A model generated the notes under the pieces. The model was not told the DNA's origin. It did no database searches and was given only the letters and a program-made list of their open reading frames with translations. A stretch of 64,000 nucleotides of DNA from Mallotus nudiflorus (lineage: Eukaryota > Streptophyta > Magnoliopsida > Malpighiales > Euphorbiaceae): the NCBI GenBank assembly GCA_947683625.1, contig CANTUR010000069.1, positions 5,022,001-5,086,000 of the forward strand, given 5' to 3'. Positions 59,814 to 64,000 of this stretch are shown piece by piece. Every line of letters starts with the position of its first letter. Position 1 is the stretch's first letter. A program made the position numbers and the translations under genes.

Positions 59814-61806
59814 CGTCCCAGTTTAACGTTCATCAATCATACAATGTATCAGATCCATCTCTCAATCTCTACCATGTGCACATAGTCCTGGTGAAGCCCA
59901 CCAGGTTGCTCGTTCTACCAAAATTTCTCAAATCGATTTTAAATAAATAAATTGTATTTACATCGTAAATGATAGCATTAAATTGAATAAATCATATAAT
60001 CAATATAATAGAAATACGAGTGCATGCATTTCTTTAAATAAACACACGCACAGATCATTCTATTGACTTACAGGATGAATATGAAGGCTGACGACCACGC
60101 GTCTGCCTCGGTCTCACAGCTTCTGCTCCGATATGCTCTAAAAGAAAATAATGAATCGACTTTTTAAAACATGACTAAGGAATCGAAATCAGGAATCAAC
60201 AAAATAATAAAATTCCAGACTGACTTGATGAAAATCGGATGAGACTCGACAGACAGGATTTAACCTAACTAACGGTAGGAATTTTTTTTTTACGGATATC
60301 ACGTTTTACGAGAAAATCTATCGAAATTTCGGCAGAGTCTCTTCTGTAAAACGGACATCTCTCTACCAAAGGTAGAGCCAGACCTGCATAGAAAATACAC
60401 TTCCAAAATGCACAACCATTCACACTCGAGTCGGGCTCCCAAGACTACAATTTGCCCCAACCGAGATCACAACTCAAAAGTATCAAAATTAATAATATTT
60501 ATTTCTCCATTTACACACATACTAAGATAAATAAAATTGTGTAAAATCTCAATTATTCAAAATTAAACAATTAAATTTGTTTTCCATTACTAATAGTATA
60601 ATTATAATTATTATCCAAATGAAAACCTTTGTAATATATTATATGAATATATATATATATATATTGAAAATTGGACATTTAAAATTTTACACTACTTAGG
60701 AAATTATATCAATTAATTTATAACATTTATCTAAACCCTTTAAATACTAATAAAACTAATTAAAATATATATTTATCATATTTAGTGTAAAATTACATTT
60801 TTACCCCTAGTATATATATATAAATTACATAATGCTATATATATATACAAAATTTTCCTTAAGATTATCCAATCATCTAAAACTAATTTTTTCTCAAGAT
60901 AATTCCTCCCAATATTATATAAAAATATTTAATCAACCAACAATATTTTTTTTCCCAAAAGTATTATTTACAAAAAATCAAATTTTTGGCATAAACTCAA
61001 ATATATTTATAAAAATAGTATAAAAATCTCAAAAAAAAATTATAATTTGAGTTCTAAAATTAACAACAATTAATACTAACCTCAATTATTAAAATTTTAT
61101 AATTATTTGACAATAACTTTCGAAATTAACATAAATATTAATTAAATACCTAAACTTTATAAAATCTATAATTAACTCCAAAAATTTCTAAAACCCTAAA
61201 TAAAATTAATAAACTCAAAAACACTTAACTATATTTAACTTAATCACTAATTTCACTTAAGAATAAAATTAAATCAAGTAATTAAAATGGCAAAATTTCA
61301 AATAAAATTCTGAAAATTCAAAAAAATGCCCAAAAATAATTCAAATGGGCAATTATCTTCCTCATAGCACAACCACACCCTATATAGAATTATCAACCGA
61401 AGGAAATTTCAAGATCAAGGAAGAAATGAGGGCATCGGGTGAGCATTACTCACCCCTAGCTGCTGGACGGAACAGAGGGAGGGGAAGGAACCTGCTGCCA
61501 CCGGAGAAGATGGGGGAGATGAAGCTGCTCAGGCGGAGGCGAAGGGTAGCTTGACACCTCCAGGAGATGGCACAACAGAATGTCGAAGCTGGGCAGAATG
61601 AGGAGATGCAGAGCTGCTGCTGCGCGAGGAGAGGAAGAAGCTGCTTCGCGAGGAAGAGGAGAGCAGCTACTGCACACCCAGCAAGCTTCCCCCACGGCGG
61701 AAATGGCACTCTCAGGCAGTGATGGAGGCGGCACAGTGAGGAGAAAGGGCGAGGATGGGGAGGAGGAAGCTCGGTTCTGTTTCTTCTTCTCCAAAATATA
61801 CATATA

Positions 61807-61808
<2 letters not shown>

Positions 61809-61893
<85 letters not shown>

Positions 61894-62165
61894 TATATTA
61901 TAAGTTAATGTATACATATATATACTATGCTTATTATACTACATTATGACTATATACATATATACTATATATATATATATATCATATATAAATATACATA
62001 TATATATATACACAATGTACATTCAAGTATAATAGTGTACCTATATATATATATATATATATGCAACCATATACTACATGAAAACATATACATATATATA
62101 CATGTATATAATTATACCTTATACTATATTATATACATATATCTATATATACATATATATATACA
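61809..62165. repeat. TA-rich microsatellite cluster in solo LTR
   Basis: Pure TA at 61809-61892, then interrupted TA/CATA runs to about 62165. Confidence 0.9.
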
Positions 62166-62330
62166 CACATGTGAATTGATATGCACATTTAAATTAATAT
62201 TTAACCTAAAATATAATGTTAACAAAATTTTATACTTTAATATAATGCAAATTAACTATTACTAGTACTACTCGAGAAAAATATGTCCCTTATATTAAAA
62301 TAATTATATATATGTATGTAGGGTATTACA

Positions 62331-64000
62331 AAAAGCACATTGGAACTTTTTTGAATTGATATTATTTGGATATCTAACAACTACCCGCTCTTTTTTAAAA
62401 AAATTAACTAAACATATTATTCTTTTACATGTTGGGAAGTAAACAGCTAACAGTTGCTAGAAATTGAACAATTAATAGTTGCATCCCAACAGTTAAAATA
62501 AACATTTCCAAGTTTTGAAAAAAATTTACTTAATAATTGAGTTTTATAAAATTTTCAGAATTTTACTTTTAATCATAATTTGTTAATTCATATAGAATTA
62601 GCTAATTTGACAGAAATAATATTTATACTCTTTATACCTCAATTTACATATCACCTCTTACGATCCCACATTACATCGTCACCACCACCACTAGCACCAG
62701 CATCATCATCAATGAGTTTTTATGATTTGTTCTATAAAAAAAAAAAAGGGAAAATAACTCTAATTTAGATTTAAAGCAAGTCTCTGGCTTTGAAATACAA
62801 AAAAATTACAAGTGGAAAAATTGGAATAGTTTTCATAAGAATACAAATAAAGCCAAAAACGATGAACTAAAAGTTCATCATTGTATAAGGAGGGTTCGCA
62901 TTTGAACTTAGTTTATGAAATCATAAATTAAGTTTATGAGATTACAAAGAAAAAAGAAACAACAAATATGTCACAGCTACAATTCTTGCAGACAAGCCAA
63001 GAAGAGATAACAAAACCACCATTTCACTAACTTACCATCAAAGAAAAATCTGCCATGTGAACAAGCAATTTATGTTCAAGTTCGATTTTGAAACACCAAC
63101 CATTTCATCATAGCCTTATTTATGGGTTTAATTTCTTTTCTTTTCTTGTTTAAAAGGATTGTTGGTAATAGAAGAAATTTGTTACGAACAATGGTGGTGG
63201 CTGGAGTGCAATAAATTTGGAAGAAAAATGAAAAAAAGAAAAAGAGGAGAGGAGGGAATTCAAATATTTTGAGCCAACATCTAAAAACTCTAAATGCACC
63301 ATATTAATGTGAGAACTACTAAACTTTGATTTTAATCTTATAAAAGCTTCAAAATCCATTTTCAGCCAGCAGCGATGATGTGCAGTCTATGTGACATCCT
63401 CTATGTATTAAAAATTTAAAAATTTTGTTTAAGAGAATGTAGATGAGTTGGTGGGGATTCCTCCAACTTAATTAAAAGTCTCAAATTTGAACCCTCGATG
63501 TATAATTATTTTAAAACTTTTGTGATAGACATTTATCAACTTTCAGGATCCTTTCCTAGTTAAATTCAAATTAATCGGTTCCTATAAAATTCTAAATACC
63601 AAGTACATCAGATGAAAAAAAAAATAGTTTTTCAATTCAGATTGATTTGGTTTTTGGCTTGTTTCAATTCCATTTTCATTTGGTTCAGTTTATTTAATTC
63701 TATTCGGTAAAAAACAAAAAGCTCTAAAACTGGCCAAACTTATCGAATGTACACTGTTATCAGGAGGTGCATGCGATAAAATGGATGTGAAGAAAGGAGC
63801 TCCGATATAAGAAATCAAATAACTTAAGAAATTAAATGTATGAAATTGAACTAGAGGGGTCATAAGGATAAGAATGCAAAGTTGATGAGGTAAAATTTAT
63901 GTTTTTTTTTTTTCCTAATAATAATTATCCATTAAGTTGTAAACAATTCATTTTCTATCTGTGTTAGAACATTAACAACATCCAATTATTAAATTTATTA
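62331..64000. other. AT-rich intergenic DNA
   Basis: Right half of the possible MITE to about 62520. A short CAC/CAT-type microsatellite lies near 62685-62715. Beyond that I see no gene, RNA or defined element. Confidence 0.55.

Larger units (their letters stand above)
59010..62330 (-). mobile_element. Solo LTR, Tekay/Del-like gypsy
   Basis: 3321 bp flanked by AAAAG at 59005-59009 and 62331-62335. On the minus strand it begins TGTAATACCCTACATA and ends GGTCGTGATA. No internal coding region, PBS or PPT adjoins it, so it is a solo LTR, as left by recombination between two LTRs. The TGTAATACCC start, 3-kb length and GTCACGACCC-type end suggest a Tekay/Del chromovirus (inference). Inside are tandem units (59636-59813), a GC-rich segment (61420-61790) and TA runs. 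Open frames in the GC-rich part have no recognisable domain. Confidence 0.75.

Noticed and set aside
61345..62265. Several overlapping open frames on both strands in the GC-rich and TA-rich part of the solo LTR
   Set aside because: Low-complexity Glu/Arg/Ser or Tyr/Ile repeats produced by purine-rich and TA microsatellite sequence inside an LTR; no domain.

Overview
This is a plant nuclear genome window, almost certainly from a dicot. Evidence for that is the AT-rich sequence, plant-type Ty3/gypsy and Ty1/copia retrotransposons primed by initiator tRNA-Met, and one plant-specific VQ-motif gene. I cannot name the species. Roughly 85-90 percent is transposable-element DNA. The only host gene I can support is a single-exon VQ gene on the minus strand at 55434-56183.

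Layout: 1-9418 holds decayed minus-strand Ty3/gypsy remnants of Tat/Ogre type (T2 with RT/RNase H and protease; T1 with gag and protease), with a shared LTR-like repeat at 3018-3360 and 8045-8370. 9419-19700 is a long minus-strand copia element with two LTRs, PBS, PPT, all pol domains and an extra ORF1-like reading frame between pol and the 3' LTR. 20438-26661 is a composite of two CRM-like gypsy families (A and D), rearranged head to head and flanked by GTCAA. 26667-29122 plus 53122-about 54790 are the two halves of another minus-strand Tat-like element (T4), split by T3. T3 (29123-53121, plus strand, TSD CTTCC/CTTCT) carries decayed gag-pol and an antisense ORF. It is itself split by two CRM-like elements: B (37301-45286, minus, TSD AATCC) and C (45710-52475, plus, TSD CAAGA).

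The right end, 54791-64000, is the gene neighbourhood. It contains the VQ gene with a W-box-rich upstream region, then AT-rich intergenic DNA, then a 3.3 kb solo LTR (59010-62330, TSD AAAAG) apparently landed inside a small MITE-like element.

The insertion order can be read directly: T4, then T3 inside it, then B and C inside T3. LTR divergence agrees: T3 LTRs are visibly more diverged than the B or C LTR pairs, which I judge by eye at about 95-96 percent identical. I found no novel defence, metabolic or regulatory system. The most unusual structures are LTRs duplicated in inverted orientation in A and B, an apparent element bounded by two U5 ends, pol frames in A and C that decay only through in-frame nonsense codons (many visibly C to T), a ten-fold W-box array in the B LTR, repeated hairpins next to a PBS, and the antisense ORF of T3.
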